DNA of 64,000 nt from Lasiodiplodia sp. COLG20 (Eukaryota > Ascomycota > Dothideomycetes > Botryosphaeriales > Botryosphaeriaceae). A model generated the notes under the pieces. That model was not told the DNA's origin and ran no database searches. It saw nothing but the letters and a program-made list of their open reading frames with translations. Positions 25,016 to 38,917 of this stretch are shown here, in pieces. A program made the translations under genes and the position numbers. The stretch is from positions 1,736,001-1,800,000 of the forward strand of contig VNWV01000005.1 of NCBI GenBank assembly GCA_009801085.1. The letters run 5' to 3'. How positions within the stretch are numbered: the stretch's first letter is position 1; each line of letters opens with the position of its first letter.

Positions 25016-25957
25016 GGTGCTGCCGCCGGCGACCTGGGACTTGGGGGCCTGGACGGGTGGTCGCGGGGTGGGCGGAGGAGGCGCGGGGGCCGGGTTTGGT
25101 GGTGTGGTGCAGGAGCGATGCAAGTGCGGCAGAGATGCAGATGCGAAAAGCACTGGGGGGCGCGGACAGGTATAAGGGTGGGCTTTGGTGCCTGTATCGG
25201 CGCGAGGGCTGTGTGTGAGTCTTTGCAGCCGCGCGTGCGGGCGTAGTTGGTGCCGCGCGCGCCCAACGGCTCGCTGCAGCCGGGCAAGGCCACACGGGCT
25301 ACGAAATACGACGTCACTGCACCCTCATTCGTTAAACACAGCGGCCCGTGCTCTGATCTCAGGACTCAGCCACACCTAGTCGCGCCCTCGCCTCCGAGCT
25401 TGAGCGCGCTCTCACCGCTGATTCGACCGGCGACGCCTACGATCAACAGGTTCATCCGCCCTTTGGGCCACGCCGTGTCGGCGCGCGACCTTCCCGAAGC
25501 CTGCGTCGAAGGTCGGTTGCTCGTTTGGGCGCCTCAAAACAGGTCCTGGTGTGGCGGACTGCCGTGACATCGACCTCGCGTGCAGCGCAAGACCACCACG
25601 CGCCCTCTGCACAAGGGCAGCAGCCACAGCCAAGCTCCCATCATTCACTCACCGTCGAAAGCCCTGCTCCCAACGCCTTTGAACCGCTCGGAGTGCCCGT
25701 CGCCGCCAAGCCCGGCGGGCCTGCGGCGGTTGCTGTTCGCGCGTTTGTAAGCTTAGTTGGGAGTAGGCTTGTCATCATCGCCGCCTATCGATACCTGCGA
25801 TGTGCGAACCCCGCATGGCGAGCGTCGGCGACTCACGACGTGCCAGCGCGTAGCAACCGGGCCTTCTGTCCGCCCTCTGGCGTCGGTCGCCCCTCTGCTG
25901 CTGTTCAACCTTCTGAAATCCAAATTCACCTTTTGATTTTGTCAGCGTGTCGCCACA
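25016..25957. other. Divergent promoter region, patatin-like 1 / MOSC gene
   Basis: GC-rich sequence of 0.94 kb. It may contain Pro-rich N-terminal extension coding for patatin-like 1 if the upstream ATG is used. No other gene recognised. Confidence 0.5.
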
Positions 25958-27074
25958 ATGCCATTGAAGATCGGCCAAGTACGTTTCCTAGGCGTGTGAG
26001 ACATGCACCCCACTCTGACACAGCGTCTACAGCTGTATACGTACCCCATCAAGGCGCTGCTGCCCACGCCAACCCCCTCAACCACCATCACCAAGAATGG
26101 CTTCCAGTATGACCGTCGCTTCATGCTGCTCAAGGTCCAAGACGACGGCAGCTTCAAGAACATGCACACCGTCTACTTCCCCGAGCTGACCCTCTTCCAT
26201 CCCACTATCATCTACCCAGACGGCGCCGATGAGAAGGGCGGCATCAAAGTCGATTTCCGTCCGCCCTCCGACTCAGGGAAGAAACCCGACTCGCTAGAAA
26301 TCCCGCTGCAGCCCGACCCAGCCGGGCTGCCGGAAGTCGAGGTCGTAATGCACAAGAGCCCTACAAAAGCCTTTGACATGGGTTCCCCGTACAACGACTG
26401 GTTCTCGGCCTGCTTGGGTTACACGGTCAAGCTGGTCTACCTTGGCGACAACAGGCGCCAGGTGCTGATGTCGCGTTCTCCCAACGAACAGCAGCCGAAG
26501 TCGTGGCTATCTTCCATCGCGAGCAACCTCCCGCTGGTCGGCTCCGAAGAAAAGGATACCGTTACCTTCCAGGACTGTGCCGCCTACCTCGTCGTGTCCC
26601 AGTCTTCCTTGAACAACGTATCCGATCGCCTACCTGATGGCTTCGACATGGATGTGACCAAGTTCCGGCCTAACATCGTCATCGAGGGAGCTGACGAGCC
26701 GTGGGAAGAGGACTTTTGGGGCGAGCTCCAGATCGGGGATGCCACCGTGACCCTCACGCACAACTGCGTTCGCTGCGCTAGCATCAACATTGACTATGCC
26801 ACTGGAAAGCCAGGTACAGGACCAACGGGAGAGGTGTTGAAGAAGCTCCAAAAAGACCGCAGAGTTGATGTCGGATCCAAGTGGAGTCCTGTCTTCGGTA
26901 GGTATGGTTTTCCGGGCTCTAATGACGCAGGAAAGCACTTGGCCGTTGGCGATGAAGTCAAAGTTTTGAGGCGGAACAAGGAGAGGACGACATTTGGTAA
27001 GTCAGGATCAGAATGACTTGCTACATAACGACTGACCACGATCTACAGATTGGCCAGGTCTTGGCAGTAGCTAG
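25958..27074 (+). CDS. MOSC-domain protein (mARC-like)
   Basis: Molybdenum-cofactor sulfurase C-terminal (MOSC) domain protein with an N-terminal beta-barrel, related to mitochondrial amidoxime-reducing component. Exons are 25958-25978 (only 7 codons), 26024-26996 and 27049-27074; introns 45 and 52 nt; 339 aa. The N-terminal barrel reads LQLYTYPIKALLP and NGFQYDRRFMLLK, the usual start of this family. The MOSC part has DMDVTKFRPNIVIEG, WGELQIGDATVTLTHNCVRC with the cofactor-binding cysteine region, and SPVFGRYGFPG. Joining the tiny first exon restores the family-typical 'short leader then YPIK' start. The substrate is not deducible; N-hydroxylated compounds are reduced by characterised relatives. 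Its 3' end lies about 75 nt from the opposing gene. Confidence 0.9.
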
Positions 27075-27149
27075 ACTAGGTTTGTAGACTGCGCTGGAGA
27101 TAACTTGAGGCGGGCTGGTACCGCTTAACTTTCGCTACTCTCTACCAGC

Positions 27150-27968
27150 CTATTCCAATTGTCGTTGGTTTGCATTAGTCTTGCTCTGTTTCTTCAGCAC
27201 GCTCTCCAGCATTACTTCCAACAACCCCATCTCCGCAACCAAGTCTCCCATCCCTTCCACCTCCCGCAACGCCACACCCACCAAGCCCGAGAAAATCTCC
27301 CTCGTATCCTTGACCTTTTCCATCAACCTCTTCTCCTCCACATCACCACCACCACCCTCCCCAATCCCCCAAATCCTTGCCGTCGCCCCTCTCGCCAACG
27401 CCTTCTCCACCCTCTCCAGAACACCACCTACCTTCTGCCTCTCTGACTTCCCTTTCTTATCATCCTCTCCATCAACACCACCACCCTCACCCACCTCCCC
27501 CACCCTCGCACACCAAACCACATCTAACACCCTCCGCCCCGCAAACCGCTCCAACAGCTGCGTCTCTTGCTTGTGCGTATCTAGCAGTTCTGTGCACAGC
27601 TTATGCGCTTCGTCTAGCGCCTCAAGCAACTCCTTAGCTGCGGTGAGGAAGGCCGGTCGGCAGTAGTGACGGCGCTGGTCTCCATGACGTGCTGCTGGAT
27701 GGCCGTCTCTATCACCATGATCGCGATGGCGACGGGAAGATGGCGATGATGTGTGGTGGTGATGGCGGCGGCGGCTTGACGGTGGTGGTGGTGTCATATC
27801 GCACGGGCTCCTGTGATCGACGCGGAGCATGGGCGTGAGTTGGAAGCTGACTCTGTTCCTGCCCTCGTTGCTGCTGGGGCTGGTGTTGTTGGCGTTGCCT
27901 TGGTGGTGGTGTCTCTGCTTGTCTGATCGTGAGCGGACGAAGTAGTACTTGGGGTGAGGATGTTCCAT
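27150..27968 (-). CDS. His/Arg-rich hypothetical protein, 272 aa
   Basis: Single open frame converging on the MOSC gene. The N-terminal ~105 residues are low-complexity (His, Arg, Ser, Pro). The remaining part is helical and more protein-like (LTAAKELLEALDEAHKLCTEL, REIFSGLVGVALREVEGMGDLV), with a Gly/acidic-rich loop. I do not recognise the family. Part of the His/Arg-rich segment reads equally well in the next frame (VIETAIQQHVMETSAVTTAD), so the true N-terminus may come from a different frame through an unrecognised intron. The C-terminal ~165 residues are the reliable part. Confidence 0.5.
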   Translation of the reverse strand: MEHPHPKYYFVRSRSDKQRHHHQGNANNTSPSSNEGRNRVSFQLTPMLRVDHRSPCDMTPPPPSSRRRHHHHTSSPSSRRHRDHGDRDGHPAARHGDQRRHYCRPAFLTAAKELLEALDEAHKLCTELLDTHKQETQLLERFAGRRVLDVVWCARVGEVGEGGGVDGEDDKKGKSERQKVGGVLERVEKALARGATARIWGIGEGGGGDVEEKRLMEKVKDTREIFSGLVGVALREVEGMGDLVAEMGLLEVMLESVLKKQSKTNANQRQLE

Positions 27969-28780
27969 CTCTTCTTTTGAGTAGGTGGGAAAGCGCTTTA
28001 GCTGCGCCGGGCGGGGACTACTGCTTAAGACACTTGACTGAGCCCTGTAATGGGAAACTTAAGTAGATTATAGGCAATAAATGTGGAACTAAATAGGTTC
28101 TTTATTAGCAATCAGGAGGTATACGGCGTTGGACGCCCGGTGATCCGGCCAGCAGCTACAACCGAAAGTTTCCACTCGCACGTGTAATTGCCATTTTCTA
28201 AAATAATGTTTTACTCGGTTCTTCACGGTTCTTCATCTCTATGCGTACAGTAGCTGTGCATGGCTTAGTAGGGAACAGAGCAAATGGTAAGAGAAAGAAA
28301 TATCTAGTACATGTCTTTCTATTACATTCAAAACTAACGATAAACAAACTGAGTAAACAATCGGATCATGTGGTGCGTATCATGTAACTGAAGTGTTCTA
28401 GTCCCTAATTCTACCAAACACAATGCACGACACATTGCCTGACTGGCGAACAGCAAATCTGTCTGGAAAACGACATGAGTTTTCATTCTCAACTTCTATG
28501 CAGGAAAGCAAAAAGGTGGTGTTGGAAATAATTCTGTGAAGAATGTTTTCATTCTGTGTTCGTTCATGAATCTGTTCTAGCCACTGTTATTTGGACCCTT
28601 TCTAGGGATCCATGTGGACGAAAGAAAGGTCTCTGCCTTTTCACGCTATATCGACGCCGAATACCCAGTCCATAGCCACCCAAGCAAAGAAACCCGTGAT
28701 AATGCCACCAACGCCTTTTTTTGCTTCATGCCGATATCTCCGTTATAGAGTCTGTGCACTCGAGATTATCCGCTCCGGCT
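27969..28780. other. Intergenic region between His-rich gene and FEN1
   Basis: AT-rich sequence holding the 5' region of the His-rich gene and the 3' region of FEN1. No gene recognised. Confidence 0.5.
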
Positions 28781-30014
28781 TCATGCAGTACCCCTCGGCT
28801 TAGCCTTGGCCTCCTTCTTCTCCTTGGCGGCCAGCTTCTGCTTCTTCTTCTTCTCCTCTAGCTCCTTTTCCTTCTTCCTCTTGAGGCTGGCCTGTTCCTC
28901 GGCCGTCTTAGGAACCGGCTTGAAGAAGCCCTCCAGACGACTCTGTTGCGCCGACTTGAGGTTCTTCTGCAGACGTGCCGCACCGCTGCGCACGCGATCC
29001 TCGTTGAAACCCTTCTCCTCGACCAGGAACTTGATCAGACCATCCATATCTGGCGCCTCCCACTTGAACTCGCACTCCGGGTCGTCCGCCGAACGGACGT
29101 CAGGCTCGAGGAAGAGGAGACGAGCGTCCTTGTAGGGCCAATCTTCAGGCAAGGTGTACTTGCTGCTGCTCTCGAAGAACTTGACGACACCCTCGAGGTT
29201 TTTGTGGTCGCGAATAAGCTTCAGGGCGGTGCTTGGGCCAACGCCCTTGATGGGGTCGAGGTAGTCGCATCCGAGGAGAATGCAAAGATCGATGAACTGT
29301 GACAGGTCAGGATGAATCAACGCCGATTCCGCGGAAGAAATCTCATACCTGCTCCCTATCCATCTCTAGTCCCTCCAGCACCTTGTCCAAATGTATCTCC
29401 TGGATGGGCTCCTTGCGCTGCTCGCTGAAGGTGAGGTGACGCAGCAACACGGGCGAATTGAAGGTGAGCGTATCCATATCCTCCGACGCGGCGGCGTACA
29501 CCTTGCCTGCCCTCGCCAGCACCGCGCACTGAGCCTCGGCCTCAGTGGGAGCAATGATGTACGGAATGCCCATGAGCTTCAGCAGGCGCTGGCACTCGGC
29601 GTTGTGCTCGCGGGTGACGCGGACGGTGCGCCTCGAGAACTTTTCGACTTCCTCGGCGGTGCCGGTCTCCTTGGCCTCCTCGTGGGCTTCTTGGGCCTCG
29701 GACTTGCGCTGGAAACGCTTGGCCAGCTCGCCTGACTTGAGCTTGGGCGGGGCGCCGTCGAAGACGTAGAGCGGCTTGATGCCGTTGTCGACCATGCGCA
29801 GCGTGCGGTAGAACATGCCCATGATATGAGAGGTGGTCTCGCCCGTCTCGTTCATGAGCTGCTGGCCGTCGGAGCGCACGGCGATCAGGAAGCTGTAGAT
29901 GCTCATGGACGCATCGATGGCGACTTTGCGGCCGAACTGGTTCTTGATCTCGCCCGTCTTGACTGCGCCGGGGCAATTGTCGTTGATGATCGGGAAGAGG
30001 CCTTTGATACCCAT
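28781..30014 (-). CDS. FEN1: Flap endonuclease 1 (FEN1/Rad27)
   Basis: Structure-specific 5' flap endonuclease for Okazaki-fragment maturation and long-patch base excision repair in the nucleus. Exons 30014-29349 and 29296-28781 with a 52-nt intron; 393 aa, the usual length. Motifs: [10 protein letters not shown] start, [57 protein letters not shown] (split metal ligands), then after the intron [13 protein letters not shown] and [13 protein letters not shown] (helix-hairpin-helix). A PCNA-binding PIP box QSRLEGFF lies near residue 340. The C-terminal tail is a Lys/Glu-rich, nuclear-localisation-like run. Shares a 578-bp divergent promoter with glutaryl-CoA dehydrogenase. Confidence 0.98.
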
Positions 30015-30592
30015 CTTTGCGGCTTGTCAGAGGCGACGGGCTCTGCGAAACGGTGTTGTGTGGCGGGCAATGGACGTGGTGAGAGAGTTGCGCGAGCGAC
30101 GTCGCGAGGATGACGCCCGCCAGGCAGAAAGCGCGTCTCGCTCGTTCAAGGCGCGTTTCGGGGCTAGCGCGGTTCTTCGCGCCAGCCCTACGTCACGGTC
30201 GCTGCTCGGCCCGTATCAGCCCGTGCCGTGCATGAGGTCTGATGTGCTCGGCCTGATCGCGCCCTGGGATCGAGCGGGCCAGGCCGCCGCGAGACATCCT
30301 TTCTCTTGCAGCACAAGCGACGGGAAAGGCAGGCGTGTGTTCCCGACAGCCCTGCAAAGTATTCCCGCGCGTTGCGCTCGCGAACGCCTGCCGATTCCGA
30401 AGCCGCCCTACGACAAGATGTCCCTGCGCCGCGAGCCTCGGCGCGGAGTCGGCTGCACACGCCTGATTGGTGTGGGGTTGCCGACCCGCCATATCATCGC
30501 CGCGTCGGCCCTCATTACATATTAGCAAAGCCGCCTCTTTGTTCTCTTCTTCCTGCTCGTTACTCGTTTTCCTTTGATCGTGTGATTGCGCC
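30015..30592. promoter_or_regulatory. Bidirectional promoter, FEN1 / glutaryl-CoA dehydrogenase
   Basis: The two start codons are 578 nt apart on opposite strands. The FEN1-proximal part has AAAGCGCG (30128-30135) and GCGCGTTTCG, which resemble E2F/MBF-type G1/S elements; this would suit a replication gene but is weak evidence by itself. No TATA box seen. Confidence 0.5.
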
Positions 30593-32026
30593 ATGTTCAG
30601 ACCCGTCGCCCGTCATGCCGCAAGGCAATTGAGCGCCTCTGCGCGCGCTGCGCCGCTCGCCCGCCGCCAGCTCCACGGCTTCGATTACAAGGACCCATTG
30701 GGTGCCAGCAATCTGTTTACGGACGAGGAGCTCGCTATAGCTGAGACGGCCGAGTCGTATTGCCAAGAGCGCATGCTGCCCCGCGTGCTAGGTCTGCATT
30801 GATCCGAGCTTTTGGCAGACGGTGTGCTGATTGCGGAACAGAGGCCTACCGCAACGAAGACTACGACAAGAAGATCCTGGAGGAGATGGGCGAGCTTGGC
30901 CTGTTGGGGGCGACCATACAGGGTTACGGATGTGCCGGCGTCAGCAGCGTCGCGTCGGGTCTCATTACCCGCGCCGTCGAACGCGTGGACTCGGGATACA
31001 GATCCGGCATGTCTGTGCAGAGCTCGCTCGTTATGGGCGGCATCGAGGAGTTTGGAACACAGGAGCAGAAGGACAAGTTCTTGCCGGGCATGGCCAAGGG
31101 TAAGATCCTGGGATGTTTCGGTCTGACAGAGCCCAACCATGGCTCTGACCCTGGCTCGATGGAGACCACGGCCAAGCCACACCCTACCAAGAAGGGATAC
31201 TTCTCGATCTCCGGCGCCAAAACGTGGATCACCAATTCTCCTATCTCTGACGTGATGCTCGTCTGGGCTAAGCTGGAAAGCACGGGTAAGATCCGTGGAT
31301 TCCTGGTCGAGCGCTCCCAATGCCCTCCCGGCACCCTGGAGACGCCTAAGATTAGCAACAAGAATGGCCTGAGGGCGTCAATCACCGGCATGATCCAGCT
31401 CGATGAATGCCCTGTCCCCGAAGCCAACATGTTCCCTGACATCGAGGGATTGAAGGGTCCGTTCAGCTGCCTCAACTCCGCGAGATACGGAATCGCCTGG
31501 GGCACCATGGGCGCATTGGAAGACTGTATTGAGAGAGCCCGGACGTATGCGCTTGAGAGAAAACAGTTCAAGGGCAACCCTCTCGCAAAGTACCAGCTGG
31601 TGCAGAAGAAGCTTGCCGACGCTGCCACCGATGCGGCGTACGGTATTTTGGCTTCTGCTCAGGTCGGTCGCCTCAAGGACGAGGGCAAGGCGACGCCGGA
31701 GATGATCTCCATGATCAAGAGACAGAACTGTGACCGGGCTCTCGTCAACGCTAGGATGTATGCCGGCTCGACCCCTTTTGTCCAGAGTCGATCTGCTGAC
31801 ATTACGCTAGATTGCAAGAGGTCTTCGGTGGCAACGCCGTCAGCGACGAGTACCACATCGGCCGCCATGTTGCGAACCTCTTCGTGACACAGACGTACGA
31901 GGGCCAGAGCGATATTCACGGTGAGTTGCCTGTACGGGCGGTTATAGTACGAGCATCCACTGACATTGATGTCCCCCAGCCCTCATTCTTGGACGGGCCA
32001 TCACCGGCGTCCAAGCCTTCGTGTAG
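30593..32026 (+). CDS. GCDH: Glutaryl-CoA dehydrogenase, mitochondrial
   Basis: FAD-dependent acyl-CoA dehydrogenase that oxidises and decarboxylates glutaryl-CoA to crotonyl-CoA in lysine and tryptophan breakdown. Exons 30593-30791, 30842-31757, 31811-31920 and 31980-32026; 423 aa. The basic N-terminus ([20 protein letters not shown]) is a mitochondrial presequence. Conserved blocks: [98 protein letters not shown], then TYEGQSDIH with the catalytic glutamate, and [14 protein letters not shown] at the end. Intron 1 uses a weak donor (GTCTGC), but the joint gives the family-consistent [17 protein letters not shown]. Intron 2 (GTATGC...CTGAC...TAG) likewise restores NARILQEVFGG. Confidence 0.96.
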
Positions 32027-34084
<2,058 letters not shown>

Positions 34085-37074
34085 CCGACTCTCCTGCATG
34101 GCTTTAGGTGTCCTCGGTTTTCTTTCTTCACGGCTTGCTTGCTTGGGAGGTTTAGGGTGATGGCATGGATAAGAAGTCTATAACTCCGTGAGGAACGGCC
34201 TGCTAGCGCTTATCGAAGGAGTGCTCCCCAAAATCACTCACAACTCATGTCTCCTTCTCTCCTCTTTGTTTGGGTCGAGTCGACACTTCATGATGCATAT
34301 CCGGCCTTTTTGACGAAACGGGAGTATTAGGAATTCAGGGCTTCTTCCAGTTTGCATGCGAGATTCAAATTCAGAGACATTGCACGGGACCTATTTCTTC
34401 ATTTCCTACCTCTTCTCTCTCATGGTTTCTTCGCTGTTCATCTTTTAATAGACCGCACGTGATGCATTCTCCTTGTTCGATCCCGAGTTCGCGGGTCTGC
34501 CTTCCGTAAGCCCCATTTCCTTGATTACGCTTGCACTGCCTCCGTAGCCTTGCCCTAGTGACAGCCAATCATGCATAGCAATCGAATACGACAGTGACAT
34601 GTCTATATTTGATCCGGGAATAGAGCTTCAGATCAACGAGTGATGTAGGAAGCGTCGCGTCAAGATCCGATACCCATGACTTGCAAGGATGGAGCTCCAC
34701 CATCCCAGTCGTAAGAAAAGGGAAAAGCAAATGTCGGTGGCAGACGCTCCGGTCCATATAAAGTGCTGGACTGACCCGATTACCAGGCTACTTTCCGAAG
34801 ATGAATCAATAGTCGAAAACAATCTTGATAAGTGCCTTCAGATTCACTCGCTCTGGACCAATACTTCAACGTTGATCTACACCGTCTCTCTGTCTCTTCC
34901 AAGGTTTCGCCTGGATAGAAGAGATGGGATTAATCATCTTTGCTCATTCAAGTGTAGTGCGTGCAGTAGCATCATTATCGCCCTATGTCGACGTCGGGGC
35001 GCGTCTTGCGGACTAATAGGAATCTCTCTTTAGCAGAATTGCAGCGATGATTATTGCCTATAGGAGTGCAGGATGCATCCTGGGTTCCCTCGAACACCGA
35101 GGCATGAGCATCGGGCTGAGCGCCTACTTTCCCTGTTGTCAGCTGATGTCCGCTTTCTCGCGCGCCTCCCCACTCAGCCCTGGAAGCCCTGATATCTGAA
35201 CCTTATTTGAGATAATGTAAACGAATGGTCATGCCCGGTTTGTATCCCCGCTTCGTGTCGGGTCGGCTCGTACCTCTTTTAGAAACTCGGCGCTATTTTA
35301 AATCTGTTGGTCCGGCAGGGGGAGTAGTTCGCCTACATTTACTGTCTCTCCCCCTCGCTCCATACTTCTCTTCATGCACGATCAGCTCAGACACCTTTCG
35401 TAGATTTGATTTTGTGCACCCTTCTTTCCCCGATCTCGCGTGATCAATGATAGCTGCAGCGGGGAATTGGATTTACGCGCGCGCGCGCACGCAAGAGGGG
35501 AGGGGGTGGCCCATGTTGGCCAATAGGTCAATGGACTGGCTGGCAGCTGCTGTCTCTCTTTTCGATCCTCGCCAATGTGCTGGAGCGCGTTCCGGAGAGG
35601 GGAACATCGAATGTAACAGATGCACGTATCACGCCAGAATCGGGGCGGTCGCTCTGGGTATAATCGGCGGTGAGGCTTGTGATGCACAGCGCCATTTTTA
35701 CTTTATATTTTTGGTGTTTTTCTTTCGCTTGGATTTAAATAATTCGAATAGTCGAGCAAATCGGCGACCTATCAGTGACCATTTCGCTATAGTGATAGGC
35801 ATTTCTTGTTCGTTCTCAGCGAACATTAAGATTTCGTGGGATAATCGGAACGTTTTGCGAACGTTGTGCAATATTGCTGCGGGCTGGGATTTGGCGGTAT
35901 TGCATGCGTCCTTGTGTTGGTGGCGCTGCAGCCCAGCTGCCTGCCAGCCTGCAGGGAGGCGACAGCTGCATGATGCTATCTCTGTGCCCTTCCGCAGTCT
36001 CCCCCGCCTGCCCCTCCGAGCTCATAATACGTCATTCGCAGGAAACATCCGCGAGCGACGATCAACACCGCGGTTTAGCCTACTCGGTCGCAATTCCGAC
36101 AGAGGACAGCGATGAAGGGGAGGGGCACGAGAGGGTTACTCGAAGGGGTTCTCCGTGCATTTGCCGACCGGGGGGGGGGGGACGTTGCCTTTGAGGCCGA
36201 AGGTAGCGCGCCTGATGAAGCCGCTTCCGCTGTCTCTCATCCATCGTGCCCTGGTAGCTGTTTGCCTTAAACTGCACGGTTCGCCTTCGCCTTGAGATCT
36301 CTCGTTTCCTTTTTCTCTATTTTTCTTTTTTTTCTCTTACTCCGCAGAGCAAGGCACATGAATCGCTGGCTTCCCCAGCAAGGCCAGGATTTTAGGCTCG
36401 TTCGCGCCGAACGAGGCGAGGGCATCTGTTACTTCCGCCGCCGCATTATTAAACATAGAATAATCAGCCAACGCCATCCCCATCAATTTATCAGCGGGCC
36501 TCGGAAAGAGGGTAAAACGGAACTCTCATCCGCGACAAGCGCGCGGCGCCGAAACCGACCATGAACGCCTTCAGGTAAACATGGCTGGCTATCAGCGGCG
36601 CCCCTAGCTTTTCGGGCTCTTCGTATGGGAATTGTTCGAAAAAACGTACGATACTCAGGGCCTGGGAGCCGCGCTAAGGGCGTTTGTGGCGCTGGCGGCG
36701 CTCCGTGATTTAAGCTGTTTCGAGGATTGCCGTGGGTTTTTGCGCGAACGGAGGTCTCTCCTTGACTAAGGGCACCCGTGCGGCGGGCGCGGGGAGGGGC
36801 GTTTGCGTCAGCGGGAAGTGAGGGCGGCGCGTGGCAGTGGTATGTGAGATGTGAGATCTCGGGGTTATGTAGAATCCTTAAATCTTCAATAAACCCTTCG
36901 TATGGTTCACCAGCCCCATTTAAAACAACTTGCACCGCCTCGCGATCCTCCTTCTTTGCTCTTTTGCTTTTTCCTCTCTCTCGTCTCTTTGAGTTGCCCG
37001 CTTATCGCCTCTGCCAATCTTCGCTAATCGGCCCGCCGCTGTCTCATCACGCATCCTACACAGCCGTTGCAATC
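34085..37074. other. 3 kb intergenic region
   Basis: No gene recognised. Short open frames near 34.7-35.0 and 35.4-36.2 kb lack motifs. It includes a (CG)n run near 35477-35488, a G-run near 36171-36181, and a CT-rich leader just before the CinA-like gene. Confidence 0.5.
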
Positions 37075-38073
37075 ATGTTCCCGCCCCCGGAATTGAAGGC
37101 CGTCTCGAAGGAAGTCGCCGAGTTGTTGAAGGAGAGGGGAGAGACGCTTTCCGTTGTTGAGACGGTATGGGTTCTGCTGGCAGAGTTCAAACTGCGTTAT
37201 CTTACTGATTCTGGACAAGGCTGCGGGAGGTTTGACTGCGGCCGCCATCCTAGCCACGCCCGGTGCGAGTTCAATCTTCCAGGGCGGTCTTCAGGTATGC
37301 GCGTGTCTCTGCGTGTTCTCTTACTATTCAAACTCAAGAAAACGTCACGAAACAATGCCCTGTTTTGATCTGCCTCATTCCTGCCATACTCATCACCACC
37401 ACCACCACCCCCCCCCCCCCCCCCCCACCCCCCCCCCCCCCCCGCTCAAATAAATCCAAATCGAAAACCCAAACCCAAACTAAACTTTCTTCCCCGCTCA
37501 CAAATTCTATAGCTCTATACCCTCGAATCGCGCATCGCCTACGGCGGCTGGACCGAAGAGAACACCAGGAACTACACCGGCCCGACGCCCGAGATCGTCA
37601 AGGGCATGGCCGAGCACGTGCGCGGCACCCTCAACACCACCTACACCGTCTGCGAGAGCGGCACCGCCGGCCCCACCGGCGGCGAGACGAAGAACAGGAC
37701 GCCGTAAGCTCTAGCCCTCTCCTCACATCTTATTTTTTTTTCTCTTGCAATTTTCCTCCTATTCCCCCTTTCGGGAGTGCGCTTTGCGTGCTTTTCATCT
37801 TCTACTGCTTGAGCTAGCCGTGGTTCCGCCGAGAATGTTGTTGTATGGGATTAGCTTGGATTTTTTTTTTTAAAAAAAGAAGAAGAAATTAATGCTAACG
37901 AAAGTTGTGACTGTAGTGGCTACGTCGCACTTGCAGTCACCTCGCCGGCCGGCACGGTGACGAGGGAGGTTGACACGGGGCTGGGCGGCGACAGGGAGGC
38001 GAACATGCTCAAGTTCGCGGTGGAAGGGCTGACGCTGCTGCGGGACCTGATCAAGGGTGACGTGAAGCCTTGA
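37075..38073 (+). CDS. CinA C-terminal domain protein (nicotinamide-nucleotide amidase-like)
   Basis: Stand-alone CinA C-terminal (PncC-type) domain, 170 aa, the usual size for the single-domain form. Bacterial members deamidate nicotinamide mononucleotide in pyridine-nucleotide salvage. Exons: 37075-37164, 37220-37294, 37513-37703 and 37917-38073. Motifs: LSVVETAAGGLTAAAILATPGASSIFQGGL, with VETAAGGL replacing the bacterial AESCTGG; LYTLESRIAYGG; and SGTAGPTGG. The C-terminus resembles the family (GYVALAVTSPAG, REANMLKFAVEGLTLLRDLI). Intron 2 (218 nt) contains a long cytosine run. The family is bacterial in origin but widely present in fungi, so ancient transfer is possible. Whether the catalytic residues suffice for amidase activity cannot be judged here. 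Confidence 0.85.
37410..37443. repeat. Poly-C tract in intron 2 of the CinA-like gene
   Basis: A run of about 34 bases that is all C except one A, preceded by a (CAC)n stretch. It lies between the donor at 37295 and the acceptor at 37512 and would be prone to length variation and to sequencing error. Confidence 0.85.
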
Positions 38074-38917
38074 ATGGGTTAAAGGGTGTGTGAGTGGGGA
38101 TGGATGGCTCATTTCCTTTTTTTTTTCTTTTGTCAGCAGGGCTATCTAATGTCCAGGACGCTATTGGTACGGGCAGGCAAGGGAACTTGTAGGGGTGAGC
38201 AGGATGTGATGATAGACAGTGATACGGGGTGGTGATAGGTAACGATCATGAACGTGTACCACGTGGGCACTGCACGAATGAGGAAGTTGTGCCTGATATG
38301 TGAGGTCCGCCGCGTCCGCATGGCCGAGGTGTGGGGATATACCATGCTGGGATATACGTGCAGCATTGTCAGTGCGCGAAGCGCTGGAAGCAAGGTGTTC
38401 TCGCGTGGCTGGTAGTGTTGCACATCACCGACTATTTTGAAACGAAATGTTGCACAGTTCATGTGACCTATGTCTAGATTTCAGCACCATGCTGGCGTCT
38501 TACAAATGGAATAGCTGTGCGTGATGTGTCATGATTATCTGCCATCCAATAGCCAAAATTGGAACGCCTATTTAAGTCTTCGTAGCCAGGAAGAACGCCC
38601 TCGCTGAATCACACGCAAAAGAAAAGAAATCGTATAGGGGGTATAGGATCGAATCGGAAAGCAACGGAAAAGTTGGGGTCTGGTTGAGGTCAGCCCTGCA
38701 GCAGCACCGCGTTGGTGAGGCCCAGGCCGAGAGAGCCATGTGACTGGACAACCGCGTCTTTGTATGTACTAGCGCCCACAAAGGACAAGGTCTGAGTCAC
38801 GATGTGTCTCATAAATATGCCTTTATCTTTTTTTGCGGCCGTTTGCAGAGCTAACGAGAAGCCAGTCGGCCAGCGCAACTCTAACACCTCGCGCGTGCTT
38901 CATTAGGCGTCGCGACG
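38074..38917. other. Convergent intergenic region
   Basis: No coding signal recognised between the CinA-like gene and the opposing unknown gene. Confidence 0.5.
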
